A stretch of DNA of 64,000 nucleotides, from NCBI RefSeq assembly GCF_003987475.1, contig NZ_PIQH01000004.1, positions 1 through 64,000 on the forward strand, read 5' to 3'. Shown here one piece after another: positions 27,934-38,600 of this stretch. Every line of letters begins with the position of its first letter. Positions within the stretch are counted from its first letter, which is position 1. The notes beneath the pieces are model-generated. The model had not been told where the DNA came from, did no database searches, and saw nothing but the letters and a program-made list of their open reading frames with translations. The stretch is from Idiomarina tyrosinivorans. Lineage in GTDB: Bacteria > Pseudomonadota > Gammaproteobacteria > Enterobacterales > Alteromonadaceae. Both the position numbers and the translations under genes were made by a program.

Positions 27934-28916
27934 TATTTAGTCGCCCTCCGCAGTAGGCAAAACCCACCCGCTAACAGCAGTGACAGTATCAACGCCGCTG
28001 ATAATGGCCAATAAAAGAGCTCGCTGCGTGGGCGTAATTGTTGGGTATTGCCTTTAACGGGCTCGTATTGGTCCAATAATCGGTAAATAGCTTCCAGCTC
28101 TTGAGTACTGCGCGCCCGAAAATAATCGCCGCCAGTCTCATTAGCGATCCGTTTTAGCAACGACTCATTGAGGTCTCGGCTTGGGTTTACTGTGGTTTGC
28201 CCAAAAAAGCCGTCGACGACGACTTCTTCGGCGCCAACGCCGATGGTATAGACTTTGACATCGAAAGCTTTAGCAAGTTCTAGTGCTTGTTCTGGGGTAA
28301 CGTTGCCAGCCGTGTTTTGACCATCAGTAAGCAGAATCAGCACGCGGTTGGTCTTTTCGCGCAACTTAAAGCGCTTAACCGCCAATGCAATGGCGTCGCC
28401 GATGGCTGTTCGTTGTCCGACGAGCCCCAGCACCGACTCGTTAAGCATTTGCTGTACGGTGTTGAGGTCGTATGTCATTGGGGTTTGCAGGAACGCGGTA
28501 TCGGCAAACAGAATGAGCCCTAAACGGTCGCCTTTACGCCGTGCAATAAAATCACTCATTACGTGTTTTACCATGGTCAGCCGATCAACGCGTTCACCTT
28601 GCAGGGTCATATCGGCAATTTCCATACTGCCTGATAAATCTACCGCGAGCATCAATTCTCGACCTTCATTTCTCACTGGGAGCGGGTCACCCAACCATTG
28701 TGGACGAGTCGCCGCGGCGACTAATAGCAACCAAATAAGGCTACCAATAACCAACGCCAAATATTTTTTGCCAGGTTTGGCAGCGGCATTATCGAACGCT
28801 TGTACGTCGGGATAACGCAGCGCGGAAATTGCTGCTTGCTTTGGCGGTAGCAGCCAACGCAACAGAAAAGGTATTGGTGCTAACAACGCTAGCCAGGGCC
28901 ACTGCCATTCAATCAT
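27933..28916 (-). CDS. batA: BatA: membrane VWA-domain protein
   Basis: A 327-residue protein with two N-terminal membrane segments (WPWLALLAPIPFLLRWLL and LALVIGSLIWLLLVAAATR), a VWA domain with an intact MIDAS (AVDLSGSMEIAD) and a C-terminal membrane segment (WPLSAALILSLLLAGGFCLL). The start MIEWQWPW at 28916 is within the end of the DUF4381 gene (8-bp overlap); a longer in-frame reading upstream is only the shadow of that gene. Confidence 0.93.
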   Translation of the reverse strand: MIEWQWPWLALLAPIPFLLRWLLPPKQAAISALRYPDVQAFDNAAAKPGKKYLALVIGSLIWLLLVAAATRPQWLGDPLPVRNEGRELMLAVDLSGSMEIADMTLQGERVDRLTMVKHVMSDFIARRKGDRLGLILFADTAFLQTPMTYDLNTVQQMLNESVLGLVGQRTAIGDAIALAVKRFKLREKTNRVLILLTDGQNTAGNVTPEQALELAKAFDVKVYTIGVGAEEVVVDGFFGQTTVNPSRDLNESLLKRIANETGGDYFRARSTQELEAIYRLLDQYEPVKGNTQQLRPRSELFYWPLSAALILSLLLAGGFCLLRRATK

Positions 28917-29376
28917 GTTTGGCCTCCTGCTGCTTTGTTGGGGGAAGTGCTTGTTGGATCCAAACTTTGGCGAAGTGCTGGTAGTTTTCGAAACTCGCTG
29001 TCTGACTAAACCACTGCTGTTGCCACTGCTGCACGCTAGGCTGCCATTGTTGGCGTTGCTTTTGCGGCAATTGTTCCAATAAAAACTGGAACCACTGTGG
29101 GCCTGATAGTGCGGCGATGCGGGTCCGCGGATAATAAGCAATACACGCCTGCTTTAGCAGCAAGGTTAATTGATGATGGTCGGCATTGGCTAATGCCGGC
29201 AAACGTTTGAGTGCGGCCTTTTTCGCCTTCCGACGCTGTTGATAGCGCCACAGCAATACGCCAGCAACCAGCAACACCACCAGCACTAAGGTTACTACAA
29301 CCCAAACCGCAGGGGCGAGCGGCCACCAACTGGCAGCTTGCGGCACAACGATATCATGTAACGATACTTTATCCAT
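28909..29376 (-). CDS. DUF4381 membrane protein
   Basis: A 155-residue protein with one N-terminal membrane segment (about 19-42, VWVVVTLVLVVLLVAGVLLW) followed by a basic stretch and a cytoplasmic helical domain containing YYPRTRIAALSGPQWFQFLL. It matches DUF4381, which sits in moxR-bat operons. The start at 29376 overlaps the preceding stop as TAATG, with GAGGTG 8 nt upstream; a start at 29397 is less likely. Confidence 0.9.
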   Translation of the reverse strand: MDKVSLHDIVVPQAASWWPLAPAVWVVVTLVLVVLLVAGVLLWRYQQRRKAKKAALKRLPALANADHHQLTLLLKQACIAYYPRTRIAALSGPQWFQFLLEQLPQKQRQQWQPSVQQWQQQWFSQTASFENYQHFAKVWIQQALPPTKQQEAKHD

Positions 29377-30350
29377 TAGCGTGACACCTCGCGCCATTGT
29401 TGTTCTAACGCAAGACCACTGTTCACTTGATGGAGCGGAATACCCGCTTGATTAAGTTGCTGTATAACATGTTGCTGGCGTTGCGCGGCGTAGTTTTTGT
29501 AACGCTGCTGTTGTTGTTTGTCGCCCGCAATAATTCGCCGTTGACGTTTACCATCGGTGACGGCAAGGGGGTCTAGTCCGACTGCGTGGGGTAGCTCGAA
29601 CTCAAACGGGTCAATAATCCAGAAGGCCTCGATAGGATAATGCTTGGCTAACACGCGTAGGCGTTCTGCGGTATTTTCATTGAGGTCATAGAAGTCGCTA
29701 ATCAATAGTAATTGACTACCAGGACGAGCGAGCCGATCGACACGCTGCAAAATCTCAGTTAATACCTGGCTATGATTGCCAGATTGTCCTTGGCGCCAGT
29801 CAGCAAGACCTTGTTGGTGTAAGTCGACCAGACTGTGCAAGTAATGCAAGACACCACGTTGGCGCGCCATCGGTTTGAGTTCACGATGGCTTTGGACGTT
29901 CGCAACAATACCGCCAACTCGGTCACCACGTTTTTGCGCAAGCCAAGCAAGCGCGGCGGCTAAATGCGCGCTTTGTACTGACTTAAAGAGCAGTTGAGAA
30001 CCGAAATATTGGCTAGGACTAAAGTCGGTTAAGACAAAGACCGGACGCTCTTTTTCTTCTCGGTATAATTTGGTGTGCGGTTGACCGGTGCGCGCCGTCA
30101 CGCGCCAATCAATGGCACGGATATCATCGCCGGGCTGATACTGTCGAACTTCGTCGAATTCCATGCCGCGACCACGAATTTTGCTCAAGCTGGTACCGGC
30201 TTGTACTGTGCGCGGAATCTTCTTGCGCTTATTCGCAAATGCCGGCAACTTGCTTTGGTAATACAGCAATTCCGCGATACCTAACTCGACGCCGTTACTG
30301 TGCAGCGTCGTTAGCCAGTCTAGCGCTTTCATCGTCTCAGAGTTTGCCAT
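29376..30350 (-). CDS. DUF58 family protein
   Basis: A 324-residue cytoplasmic protein with the DUF58 core (RGMEFDEVRQYQPGDDIRAI, then DWRVTARTGQPH) and a VWA-like fold in the second half (VLTDFSPSQYFG). It works with MoxR ATPases, probably as an adaptor for VWA proteins. The start ATG overlaps the moxR stop (TAATG); Met7 at 30332 is an alternative start. Confidence 0.93.
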   Translation of the reverse strand: MANSETMKALDWLTTLHSNGVELGIAELLYYQSKLPAFANKRKKIPRTVQAGTSLSKIRGRGMEFDEVRQYQPGDDIRAIDWRVTARTGQPHTKLYREEKERPVFVLTDFSPSQYFGSQLLFKSVQSAHLAAALAWLAQKRGDRVGGIVANVQSHRELKPMARQRGVLHYLHSLVDLHQQGLADWRQGQSGNHSQVLTEILQRVDRLARPGSQLLLISDFYDLNENTAERLRVLAKHYPIEAFWIIDPFEFELPHAVGLDPLAVTDGKRQRRIIAGDKQQQQRYKNYAAQRQQHVIQQLNQAGIPLHQVNSGLALEQQWREVSR

Positions 30351-31306
30351 TAGGGTGCAGGCACGTGTTCAACAATTGTATCAAGTACGTGATCAATATT
30401 GATGCCGTCTGCTTCGGCTTGGTAACTGAGGATAATACGGTGACGCAAGACGTTATGAAACACTGCGGTCACATCATCTGGGGTCACGTAGTCGCGTTCA
30501 TGCAGCCATGCATTAGCTCGCGCACAGCGCTCCAGAGCAATGGTTGCTCGTGGACTCGCACCATAACCAATCCAAGATGCTAACGCCTGGTTGTAGCGGC
30601 TTGGTTCGCGAGTGGCAATGATTAATTGCACGATATAATCTTCGACTGCCTCATCCAGATACATCTCCAACACGTCGCGACGGGCTTGGAAAAGCTGTTG
30701 CTGTGTTAGAGGCTCTGGCATTTTAGCCGAACCGGATAGGCTCTCACCGCGAGTTAGGCGTAAGATTTCCCGCTCGGTAGCGGCTTCTGGGTAACCTAGC
30801 GACAGGTGCATTAGAAAGCGGTCTAGCTGCGCCTCTGGGAGTGGATATGTCCCTTCTTGTTCGAGTGGATTCTGGGTAGCGAGTACCATGAATAACTCGG
30901 GGAGGGGATAGGTTTTCTGACCCACGGTAATTTGCCGCTCTGCCATTGCTTCCAACAGCGCTGATTGAACTTTCGCCGGCGCTCGGTTGATCTCATCCGC
31001 AAGAATTAGGTTGTGAAACAAGGGGCCTTGTTGAAACTCAAAAGTACCGGTTTCGGGTCGGTAAATGTCAGTACCCGTCAGATCCGCGGGGAGCAGGTCG
31101 GGGGTAAATTGCACTCGGTGAAAGTTACCCTCAATGCCTTGTGCCAAGGCGTTGACCGCTCGGGTTTTTGCTAATCCAGGAGGTCCCTCAACTAACAAGT
31201 GACCGTCCGCGAGCACGGCAATGAGCAAATTCTTGGTAAAGGTCTTTTGGCCAAGAACCTGATGATTAAGATAGTCTTGTAGTGCACGAAATTGTTTAGC
31301 TGCCAT
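30350..31306 (-). CDS. MoxR family AAA+ ATPase
   Basis: A 318-residue AAA+ protein. It has Walker A EGPPGLAKT, Walker B NLILADEINRAP, sensor-1 VLATQNPLEQEGTYPLPEAQ and the C-terminal lid (SWIGYGASPRAT). MoxR ATPases act as chaperones that activate VWA-domain partners, here BatA and BatB. First gene of the six-gene operon, with GGAGG 4-8 nt before the ATG. Confidence 0.95.
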   Translation of the reverse strand: MAAKQFRALQDYLNHQVLGQKTFTKNLLIAVLADGHLLVEGPPGLAKTRAVNALAQGIEGNFHRVQFTPDLLPADLTGTDIYRPETGTFEFQQGPLFHNLILADEINRAPAKVQSALLEAMAERQITVGQKTYPLPELFMVLATQNPLEQEGTYPLPEAQLDRFLMHLSLGYPEAATEREILRLTRGESLSGSAKMPEPLTQQQLFQARRDVLEMYLDEAVEDYIVQLIIATREPSRYNQALASWIGYGASPRATIALERCARANAWLHERDYVTPDDVTAVFHNVLRHRIILSYQAEADGINIDHVLDTIVEHVPAP

Positions 31307-31458
31307 ACGCCTCCCGAGCTGATTTTTCGGCGGTTACTCACTACTCTGATAGGGTGAGATGGAAAATCGTTCACTGGCGAACCATTTTCTGCCCCTATAC
31401 TGTATCGAAAACAGCGGTTTTATTCTGCGATTGAACGCGCTAAAATTTGTAACATCTT

Positions 31459-31475
31459 TTGTGGTCTGACCAGTT
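31459..31475 (+). promoter_or_regulatory. FadR-like operator upstream of fadIJ
   Basis: The 17-bp site TTGTGGTCTGACCAGTT has the core TGGTCTGACCA palindrome of the E. coli FadR operator. It lies 31 bp before the fadI start. Repression released by long-chain acyl-CoA would be expected. Confidence 0.75.
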
Positions 31476-31506
31476 CAGGCCGAATTATGATTTCAGGAGA
31501 AGCATT

Positions 31507-32814
31507 ATGTCGGCACCACGACTGCAGACAAACACCGGGGAACGGATCGCGATTGTTGCCGGTCTGCGTACACCTTTTGCAAAGCAAGCGACCTATTTTC
31601 ACGGTGTGCCTGCGTTAGACTTGGGCAAAATGGTGGTTCAAGAACTGATCAACCGTACCGAAATAGACCCGAAAATTGTTGAACAGTTAGTTTTTGGACA
31701 AGTTGTGCAAATGCCTGAAGCGCCGAATATCGCTCGCGAAGTAGTTTTGGGCACCAGTTTACCGGTGACTACCGATGCCTTCAGTGTCTCGCGCGCGTGT
31801 GCCACCAGCTTCCAATCCGCAGTCAGTGTGGCTGAAACAATGGCCGCTGGGCAAATTAGCGTGGGCATTGCGGGGGGAGCAGACTCGTCGTCAGTACTAC
31901 CAGTTGGTGTGAGTAAACGTCTCGCCCGTGCGCTGGTGGACTTATCTAAAGCGCGCAGCCTAGGCCAACGGGTAAAAATTATCGCGTCGTTAAAACTTAA
32001 AGATCTGCTGCCAGTGCCACCCGCGGTGGCAGAGTACAGCACGGGATTATCGATGGGAGACACTGCAGAGCAAATGGCCAAGACCCATCAGATTAGCCGT
32101 CGAGACCAAGACGAATTGACGCTGCGCTCGCATAATTTAGCCCATCAGGCGTGGGAAAATGGTTGGCTAAGTGACGAAGTGATGACTGCTTATGCAGAGC
32201 CATATACCAGCCATCTGAGCCGCGACAATAATATTCGTGCCGGCGGTGATATCGATAAGCTTGCGAAGTTGAAGCCGGTGTTTGACCGCCGCCATGGTTC
32301 GGTCACTGCCGCTAACAGCACGCCATTAACCGATGGCGCTTCTGCCATATTGATGATGACTGAGAGTCGAGCCAAAGCAGAAGGGTTGCCGATTATGGGC
32401 TATATCAGAAGCTACGCATTCGCGGCTATTGATGTCTGGGAAGATATGTTAATGGGGCCTTCCTACGCTACTCCGAAAGCGTTAGATGCTGCAGGAATGA
32501 CCCTACAAGATCTTGATTTAATCGACATGCACGAGGCGTTTGCGGCGCAAACGCTGGCGAACATGAAGATGTTTGCTAGCACTAAGTTTGCACAAGAAAA
32601 GCTGGGTCGTGACCGCGCCATCGGTGAAATCGATATGGACAAGTTTAATGTGTTGGGTGGTTCGATTGCTTATGGTCACCCATTCGCTGCTACAGGTACT
32701 CGAATGATTACCCAAACCCTGCGTGAGTTACAACGCCGTGGTGGTGGCGTCGGCCTCACAACGGCTTGTGCTGCGGGCGGATTAGGCACAGCAATGATTT
32801 TGGAGACGGAATAA
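31507..32814 (+). CDS. fadI: 3-ketoacyl-CoA thiolase (FadI)
   Basis: Last step of the beta-oxidation spiral, cleaving 3-ketoacyl-CoA with CoA. The 435-residue protein has the acyl-accepting cysteine in [13 protein letters not shown], the histidine in [10 protein letters not shown], and [12 protein letters not shown] with the terminal [12 protein letters not shown], whose cysteine is the general base. CAGGAG lies 7 nt before ATG 31507; the longer in-frame reading runs through the FadR site. Stop overlaps fadJ start (TAATG). Confidence 0.97.
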   Translation: MSAPRLQTNTGERIAIVAGLRTPFAKQATYFHGVPALDLGKMVVQELINRTEIDPKIVEQLVFGQVVQMPEAPNIAREVVLGTSLPVTTDAFSVSRACATSFQSAVSVAETMAAGQISVGIAGGADSSSVLPVGVSKRLARALVDLSKARSLGQRVKIIASLKLKDLLPVPPAVAEYSTGLSMGDTAEQMAKTHQISRRDQDELTLRSHNLAHQAWENGWLSDEVMTAYAEPYTSHLSRDNNIRAGGDIDKLAKLKPVFDRRHGSVTAANSTPLTDGASAILMMTESRAKAEGLPIMGYIRSYAFAAIDVWEDMLMGPSYATPKALDAAGMTLQDLDLIDMHEAFAAQTLANMKMFASTKFAQEKLGRDRAIGEIDMDKFNVLGGSIAYGHPFAATGTRMITQTLRELQRRGGGVGLTTACAAGGLGTAMILETE

Positions 32815-34943
32815 TGACTGAACAACAACGCGCTTTTTCTATGCAGGTACGCGATGACGGCGTTGCTGTTATCACCATTGATGTGCCTGGCGAGTCAATG
32901 AATACGCTAAAGGAAAGCTTTGCTAAAGAAGTGGGTGAATTACTGACCGAGATTGAGCAATCGTCGGACATTCAAGGGGTTGTGATTAGCAGTGGTAAAC
33001 CGTCATCGTTTGTTGCCGGTGCTGACATAGGGATGATTGACCGCTGCGAAAATGCTGCTGATGCGGCAAGTTTGGCGCGCCAAGGGCAAGCCATGTTTGA
33101 CCGTATTGAGCAGTTGTCGATTCCTGTTGTGGCGGCAATTCACGGTCCGTGTTTAGGCGGTGGCTTGGAATTAGCGATGGCTTGCCATACGCGCATTGCC
33201 AGTGACAGCGACAAAACCGTGCTAGGTTTGCCAGAGGTGCAATTGGGTTTGTTGCCAGGCTCCGGAGGAACGCAACGATTACCGCGCATTGTCGGCACTC
33301 AGCAAGGACTCACCATGATCCTTACTGGTAAGCAATTACGTGCCAAACAAGCGCGTTCACGCGGGTTAGTGAGCGAAGTGGTGCCGCAGTCAATTTTGCT
33401 CGATGTTGCCATTAAACACGCGCTTAACGGCAAAGTGAAGCGGGCAAAAGCTAAGTTGTCGGGGCTAGGGTGGTTGCTCGAGTCAAACCGTTTTGGCCTT
33501 GAGTTTTTATTTAAAAAAGCGCGCGAGCAAGCGCAGAAGAAAGCCAAAGGCAATTACCCAGCAATTGATAAAATTATTGATGTGGTCCGCAAAGGTGTCT
33601 TTAGTGGGCATGAAGCTGGGCTTTCTGCCGAAGCCGATGCATTTGGCGAACTGGCAATGACCGCGGAATCTTTCCAGCTCCGCCAGCTGTTTTTTGCGAC
33701 CACAGAAATGAAGAAAGAAACCGGCGCTGATGGCGTTAAGCCTCGCGCTCTGCACCATGTGGGTGTGCTCGGTGGCGGTCTAATGGGGGGCGGCATTGCT
33801 TATGTCACAGCGGCGAAAGCAGGCCTACCGGCTCGCATTAAAGATATTAATGAAGAGGGTATTAGTCACGCCTTGCACTATAGTTACGAACGTTTGCAGA
33901 AAAAGGTCAAACGTGGGCATATGCGTCGTAACGAGTTAGAAAAGACAATGCTACGGCTGAGTGGAACGACAGAATATAACGGCTTTTCGCGTGCAGATGT
34001 AGTGATTGAGGCGGTATTCGAAGACCTGGATCTGAAACAGAAAATGGTCGCGGATATTGAGCAGTGTGGCAGCGAAAAAACCATTTTTGCGACCAATACC
34101 TCGTCCCTACCTATCACCCAGATTGCGGCCAAGGCTGCTCGGCCAGAAAATGTCATCGGCCTACATTACTTTTCCCCGGTCGATAAGATGCCTTTGGCTG
34201 AAATTATTACCCATGCTGGAACGGCTGATGAAACCATCGCGACAACGGTTGCACTGGCGCGTAAGCAGGGTAAGACCCCGATTGTAGTAAAAGACGGCGC
34301 CGGCTTCTTTGTTAATCGCATCTTGGCGCCTTATATGAACGAAGCGGCACGTTTACTATTAGCGGGTGAACCGATTGAAAAACTCGATAAAGCATTGGTT
34401 AAATGGGGATTCCCAGTGGGCCCGGTAACCTTGTTGGACGAGGTGGGTATTGATGTGGCTGGTAAAGTTGCGCCAATTTTAGTGAACGAGTTGGGTGAGC
34501 GCTTTACCGCACCCGATGCCTTCCAGCGTTTGTTGGATGATGAGCGTAAAGGTAAGAAGAACCAAAAAGGTTTTTACCAATACGGCAAAAAAGTTAAAGG
34601 CAAGCCGGTTGACCAAAGTGTTTATCAAGTGTTGGGGGTTAACCCAAGTGGCAGCCTCAGCGAAGAGCAAATTGCGTTGCGCTGTGTGCTACCAATGCTC
34701 AATGAAGCAGCCTATTGCTTGGATGAAGGGATTGTTCGTAGTGCCCGCGATGGCGATATTGGCGCGGTGTTTGGTATCGGTTTTCCGCCGTTCCGTGGTG
34801 GACCTTACCGCTTTATGGACGCCTTTGGCATTAGCAATGTGGTTGATGAATTGCAAAAGCTTGTTGCAGAGCAGGGTGAACGGTTTGCCCCAGCACCACT
34901 ATTGTTGGCTATGGCAGAGAAGCAGCAACGCTTTTATGAGTAA
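32814..34943 (+). CDS. fadJ: Multifunctional fatty-acid oxidation protein (FadJ)
   Basis: Alpha subunit with enoyl-CoA hydratase and 3-hydroxyacyl-CoA dehydrogenase activity. The 709-residue protein has the crotonase domain (oxyanion [18 protein letters not shown], catalytic glutamate in [18 protein letters not shown]) and the NAD-binding [14 protein letters not shown], then the HCDH motifs [16 protein letters not shown] and [15 protein letters not shown]. fadIJ order and length identify FadJ rather than FadB. ATG at 32814 overlaps the fadI stop. Confidence 0.97.
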   Translation: MTEQQRAFSMQVRDDGVAVITIDVPGESMNTLKESFAKEVGELLTEIEQSSDIQGVVISSGKPSSFVAGADIGMIDRCENAADAASLARQGQAMFDRIEQLSIPVVAAIHGPCLGGGLELAMACHTRIASDSDKTVLGLPEVQLGLLPGSGGTQRLPRIVGTQQGLTMILTGKQLRAKQARSRGLVSEVVPQSILLDVAIKHALNGKVKRAKAKLSGLGWLLESNRFGLEFLFKKAREQAQKKAKGNYPAIDKIIDVVRKGVFSGHEAGLSAEADAFGELAMTAESFQLRQLFFATTEMKKETGADGVKPRALHHVGVLGGGLMGGGIAYVTAAKAGLPARIKDINEEGISHALHYSYERLQKKVKRGHMRRNELEKTMLRLSGTTEYNGFSRADVVIEAVFEDLDLKQKMVADIEQCGSEKTIFATNTSSLPITQIAAKAARPENVIGLHYFSPVDKMPLAEIITHAGTADETIATTVALARKQGKTPIVVKDGAGFFVNRILAPYMNEAARLLLAGEPIEKLDKALVKWGFPVGPVTLLDEVGIDVAGKVAPILVNELGERFTAPDAFQRLLDDERKGKKNQKGFYQYGKKVKGKPVDQSVYQVLGVNPSGSLSEEQIALRCVLPMLNEAAYCLDEGIVRSARDGDIGAVFGIGFPPFRGGPYRFMDAFGISNVVDELQKLVAEQGERFAPAPLLLAMAEKQQRFYE

Positions 34944-34951
34944 TTGTTAAC

Positions 34952-34989
34952 GATATCCGTTGCTGGTGAATAATTGCACAACGGATATC
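34952..34989. repeat. Eleven-base inverted repeat after fadJ
   Basis: GATATCCGTTG (34952-34962) pairs perfectly with CAACGGATATC (34979-34989) across a 16-nt loop. There is no T-tract, so it may act as a transcript-end stabiliser or a protein site rather than a terminator. Confidence 0.6.
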
Positions 34990-34994
34990 ATACA

Positions 34995-35021
34995 GATTAC
35001 GCAGCACGTAATCGGTATAAT
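34995..35021 (+). promoter_or_regulatory. Promoter with operator-like palindrome
   Basis: Perfect -10 TATAAT (35016-35021) preceded by a perfect palindrome GATTACG-CAGCA-CGTAATC (34995-35013) that occupies the -35/spacer zone. No good -35 hexamer is seen, so an activator or repressor may bind the palindrome. Confidence 0.5.
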
Positions 35022-35054
35022 AAATGCTCAAATAGAAATGATTGGAGTACCCTC

Positions 35055-35252
35055 ATGCTTTTAACATTATCGGTATCAGTTTGCTCAGGTGCATTTTTGT
35101 ATACGCAAGCACTCAAGCGAGCAATGGGCGCTAAGCGCTGGGCATGTATGGGACTGATTGTTGGCCCGTTGGCTTGGCCATTAATGGTTAGCCAATTCCG
35201 ATTGCGTTGGCTGAAGGCAAAAGGCCCTGATTTAGTCACCGTAGGGGCATAA
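35055..35252 (+). CDS. Small membrane protein, hypothetical
   Basis: A 65-residue protein with two hydrophobic segments (MLLTLSVSVCSGAFLYTQAL and CMGLIVGPLAWPLMVSQF) separated by a basic KRAMGAKRW turn. The start at 35055 has TTGGAG 7 nt upstream; an in-frame reading from 34974 crosses the promoter and is not used. A strong terminator follows at once. No family recognised. Confidence 0.7.
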   Translation: MLLTLSVSVCSGAFLYTQALKRAMGAKRWACMGLIVGPLAWPLMVSQFRLRWLKAKGPDLVTVGA

Positions 35253-35264
35253 CAACCCAATAAC

Positions 35265-35293
35265 AAAAAAGGCTCCCAAGGGAGCCTTTTTTA
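35265..35293. terminator. Bidirectional terminator
   Basis: AAAAAAGGCTCCC and GGGAGCCTTTTTT form a near-perfect stem with A- and T-runs on both sides, serving the plus-strand 65-residue gene and the minus-strand 59-residue gene. Confidence 0.93.
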
Positions 35294-35310
35294 ATTGCCT
35301 GAATGGCTTA

Positions 35311-35490
35311 TTAGATGTCGATGTTGCGAGGAATTTCCGTAGTGCCGCCAGTGCGTTTAGTTGTTGCTACTGCCACTTGGTTGACAACCACAACCTCTTC
35401 TGTTGAAGCTACGAGATCTGCCGAGTTAACCTGAGCTGAATTTGGTACAGCGGTATTTAATGCAGATGCTAAAACGATAGTTGCGAACAT
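35311..35490 (-). CDS. 59-residue hypothetical protein
   Basis: Minus-strand reading from ATG 35490 gives MFATIVLASALNTAVPNSAQ, then a Val/Thr-rich middle (EEVVVVNQVAVATT) and ends TEIPRNIDI. AGGAG lies 6 nt upstream of the ATG and a strong terminator follows the stop. The N-terminus is hydrophobic and Ala-rich, like a weak export signal, but without basic residues. No cysteines, no known family. It could be a small exported or envelope-associated peptide; this is inference. It lies between fadJ and the c-di-GMP gene. Confidence 0.65.
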   Translation of the reverse strand: MFATIVLASALNTAVPNSAQVNSADLVASTEEVVVVNQVAVATTKRTGGTTEIPRNIDI

Positions 35491-35601
35491 AGAAAAACTC
35501 CTAAAACAGTGTTGAATAGTCTCAAGAGTGTCTAAGCTTAAATCATGCCAACTTTTACAGGCGCTTTAACTGCTTGTATTAACGAATCTTTTTCTATTGT
35601 G

Positions 35602-38600
35602 TCATATTTTTGACGCTTGCTCTTGGCCGAAATTAAGCCAATGGTTTAATGCTAATGGCTTGGCAAATAAGTAGCCTTGCGCGTATTCGCAGCGTAGCGT
35701 GCGTAACACAGTCATCTGCTCAGTGGTTTCTACCCCTTCTGCCACAACATTCAGCCCCATATTGTGTGCCATCGAGATAATCGAGGCGACCATGTTGCGG
35801 TCGACATCGCTCACCGCAATATCGTCCACAAAGGCTTTGTCGATTTTTAAGCTATGGATAGGGAAGCGCTTTAAATAAGCCAACGATGAGTACCCTGTGC
35901 CAAAGTCATCGAGCGCAAGATGAATGCCCATCTCGGTTAATTCAGTCATGATATGAATAGCTCGTTCGGGATCTTGCATGACCATGCCCTCGGTAATTTC
36001 GAACTCAATATATTTGGCTTCAATACGCTCCTGTTTGAGGATCCGTTCGATATCATCGACCAATGTTGCCTGATTAAATTGGCGTGCGGACAAATTCACT
36101 GCCATTCGGCATGGCGGCAATCCCGCGGCTAACCATTGCCGCATTGCACGGCAAGATTGCCGCAACACTTGCTCACCCAGTTCAATAATCAAACCGGTTT
36201 CTTCCGCTAACGGAATAAAGGTCAGTGGACTCAGCATGCCTTCATCCGGCACGTGAATGCGCGCCAACGCCTCTACGCCAGCCACCGTCTGGCTGGCAAT
36301 ATCCACCTTAGGTTGGAAGTGCACTTGTAGCCAATCATTTTTCAGCGCTTGGCGAATAGTGTTCTCGAGTTGCAGTCGGCTGACCGCATTTTGGTTCATC
36401 GATTCGCTAAAGAACTGGTAGCAGTTTCCGCCGCGTCGTTTGGCATGGTACATGGCATTATCGGCACTCTGTAACAGCTCTTGTGAGGTGTTACCATCGT
36501 TAGGGTATGCAACAATGCCGATAGAGCTACTGATCACCACCTCTTGCTCGTTAATAAAAAACGGCGTAGCGACCAGTTCATTAATATCGGTTGCTACCTT
36601 GGTGATGAGGTTAAGGTCGGTGGAGTCTTCAATTAAAAAGCCAAATTCATCGCCACCTAAGCGGTACAGTGTATCTTGCTTACGGCCGATATTCTGCAAC
36701 CGTTCTACCACTTGACACAGCAGTCGGTCGCCGGTCTCATGGCCTAATGAGTCGTTAACCTTTTTAAAGTTGTCTAAGTCGAATACTAGAAGCGCGTGCT
36801 GTAAACGCTTACGTACCAAGTTGGAATGGCTCATCTGGAAATAAGAACGGTTCGGCAAGCCAGTAAGCGTATCAGTGTTCGCCAGTCGTCGCAGTTCAGT
36901 CTCGTTACGTTTGCGCTCGGATATATCGGAGAAGCTGCAGACATAAAATACAATATCACCTGCATCATCACGAATTGTATCTATGGTCAGCTCCATTTGG
37001 TAAGTCGAGCCATCAGCGCGGCGGTCGGCAATTTCACCGTGCCAGGAGCCGTCGATGCCCAGTTCATGCTTAATTTGTTCGACAAAGCCTTGATGATAAA
37101 GCGGCAACTCAAAAGGCTTATCGAGGATTTCATCACGTTTAAACCCAGTGATTTTTTCGAACGCAGGATTGACCTCTTTGAGTAAAAACTGGGTGTCGTA
37201 AATGCAAATACCGTCGGAAATATTGGTGACCGAGGTGGCGAGCATTTTCACTCGCTCTTCTGCAGCAACCAACGCCGAAATATCTTTTAGCGTACCCGCC
37301 ATCCGCAGTGGATGACCCTTTTCGTCATAGGCAACCACTTTACCGCGGTCCAGAATCCATAGCCAGCCATTGGGCACTTTGACACGGTAGGTGGCTTCAA
37401 AGTGCTCGGTATCACCGTCTAAATGAGCTTGCAATTTGTTTTGCATGGACAGTAAGTCTTGCGGATGAATATTGCTATGTTGACTATTCCCCCAACGTTT
37501 GCCGTCGACTGGAAAGTTACGCAATTTTTCCCAGTCATTATGGCGGAATAGCTCACCGCTACGAATATTCCAGTCCCATAATTGATCCCCGCTTCCCCAC
37601 AAACTTAATTTTAAGCGCTCTTCACTCGTCTTTACGCGTTGGGCTTGTCGTTGTTTGTTTCTATAATTTATAAATAGAAAACTCGCAATCAATGTCGCTA
37701 GGCAACCGTAAGCTATTAATGCCCAAAGGCTTAACCACCATGGTGGAAGGACAATTACCTTTAACTTCCGAGATCCGCCCCATGAAGAACCGTTATCAGA
37801 CGATGCTTCAACGATAAATTGATACTTACCGGAGTTCAGATTGGTATATGTTGCCAATCGACTGGAAGCGGGAGTCTCATTCCACTCTTTATCTAGAGGG
37901 TTAAGACGATACCTGTACTTAATACTTCTTGGCTCGATGGGAGTCGGTAAGGCGAATTGAAGTGAAAACTGATTATTCTCCGAATTGACCTTTAAAACAT
38001 CAGTTTTAACTATGTTTTTGGGGTTGTCTTTGCTAAATGTATCTAAAGCAACATTTTTACTATAGTGAAGTACGCGTGTCAGGACAACAGGCACTGTTTC
38101 TGTCATTTTCTTTCGTGTTGATAATTTTATTTTTATAAGGCCATTTAGAGAAGATAGATAGATACTTCGATCTTTTGAGATAATTGCAGATGTTACATCG
38201 ATTTCGGTAAGCTCATTGTCGAAACTAAGAATCAACTTTGGTGATTCAGGTGTGCTCAAGTCGTAAACTCCGACAGTTGTAACTACCCAGAGCTTTTCAT
38301 CAACGATGTCCATCGCAACAATATTTTCATCTTTAAGGACAGAACTTACTTCATTCGCCTCTTCCCAACTAAAAAATAGTCCATTATAGTATAGTCCTTG
38401 CCGTGCGGTAGCGACATAGAACTCACCATTGTATTCGTGTGTAGAAATAATTTTTGCACTTTTATCGAATTTGATTTCAGTGCTTCCTGCAAGAAAACTG
38501 TTACTAGGGTGAAAAACGTAGAGTTCTCTGTTTGTTCCGAGCATGAGCATATCAGTTCGATAGGCTCCAACGTATTGAAGACCAAGCATCGATTTAGGTA

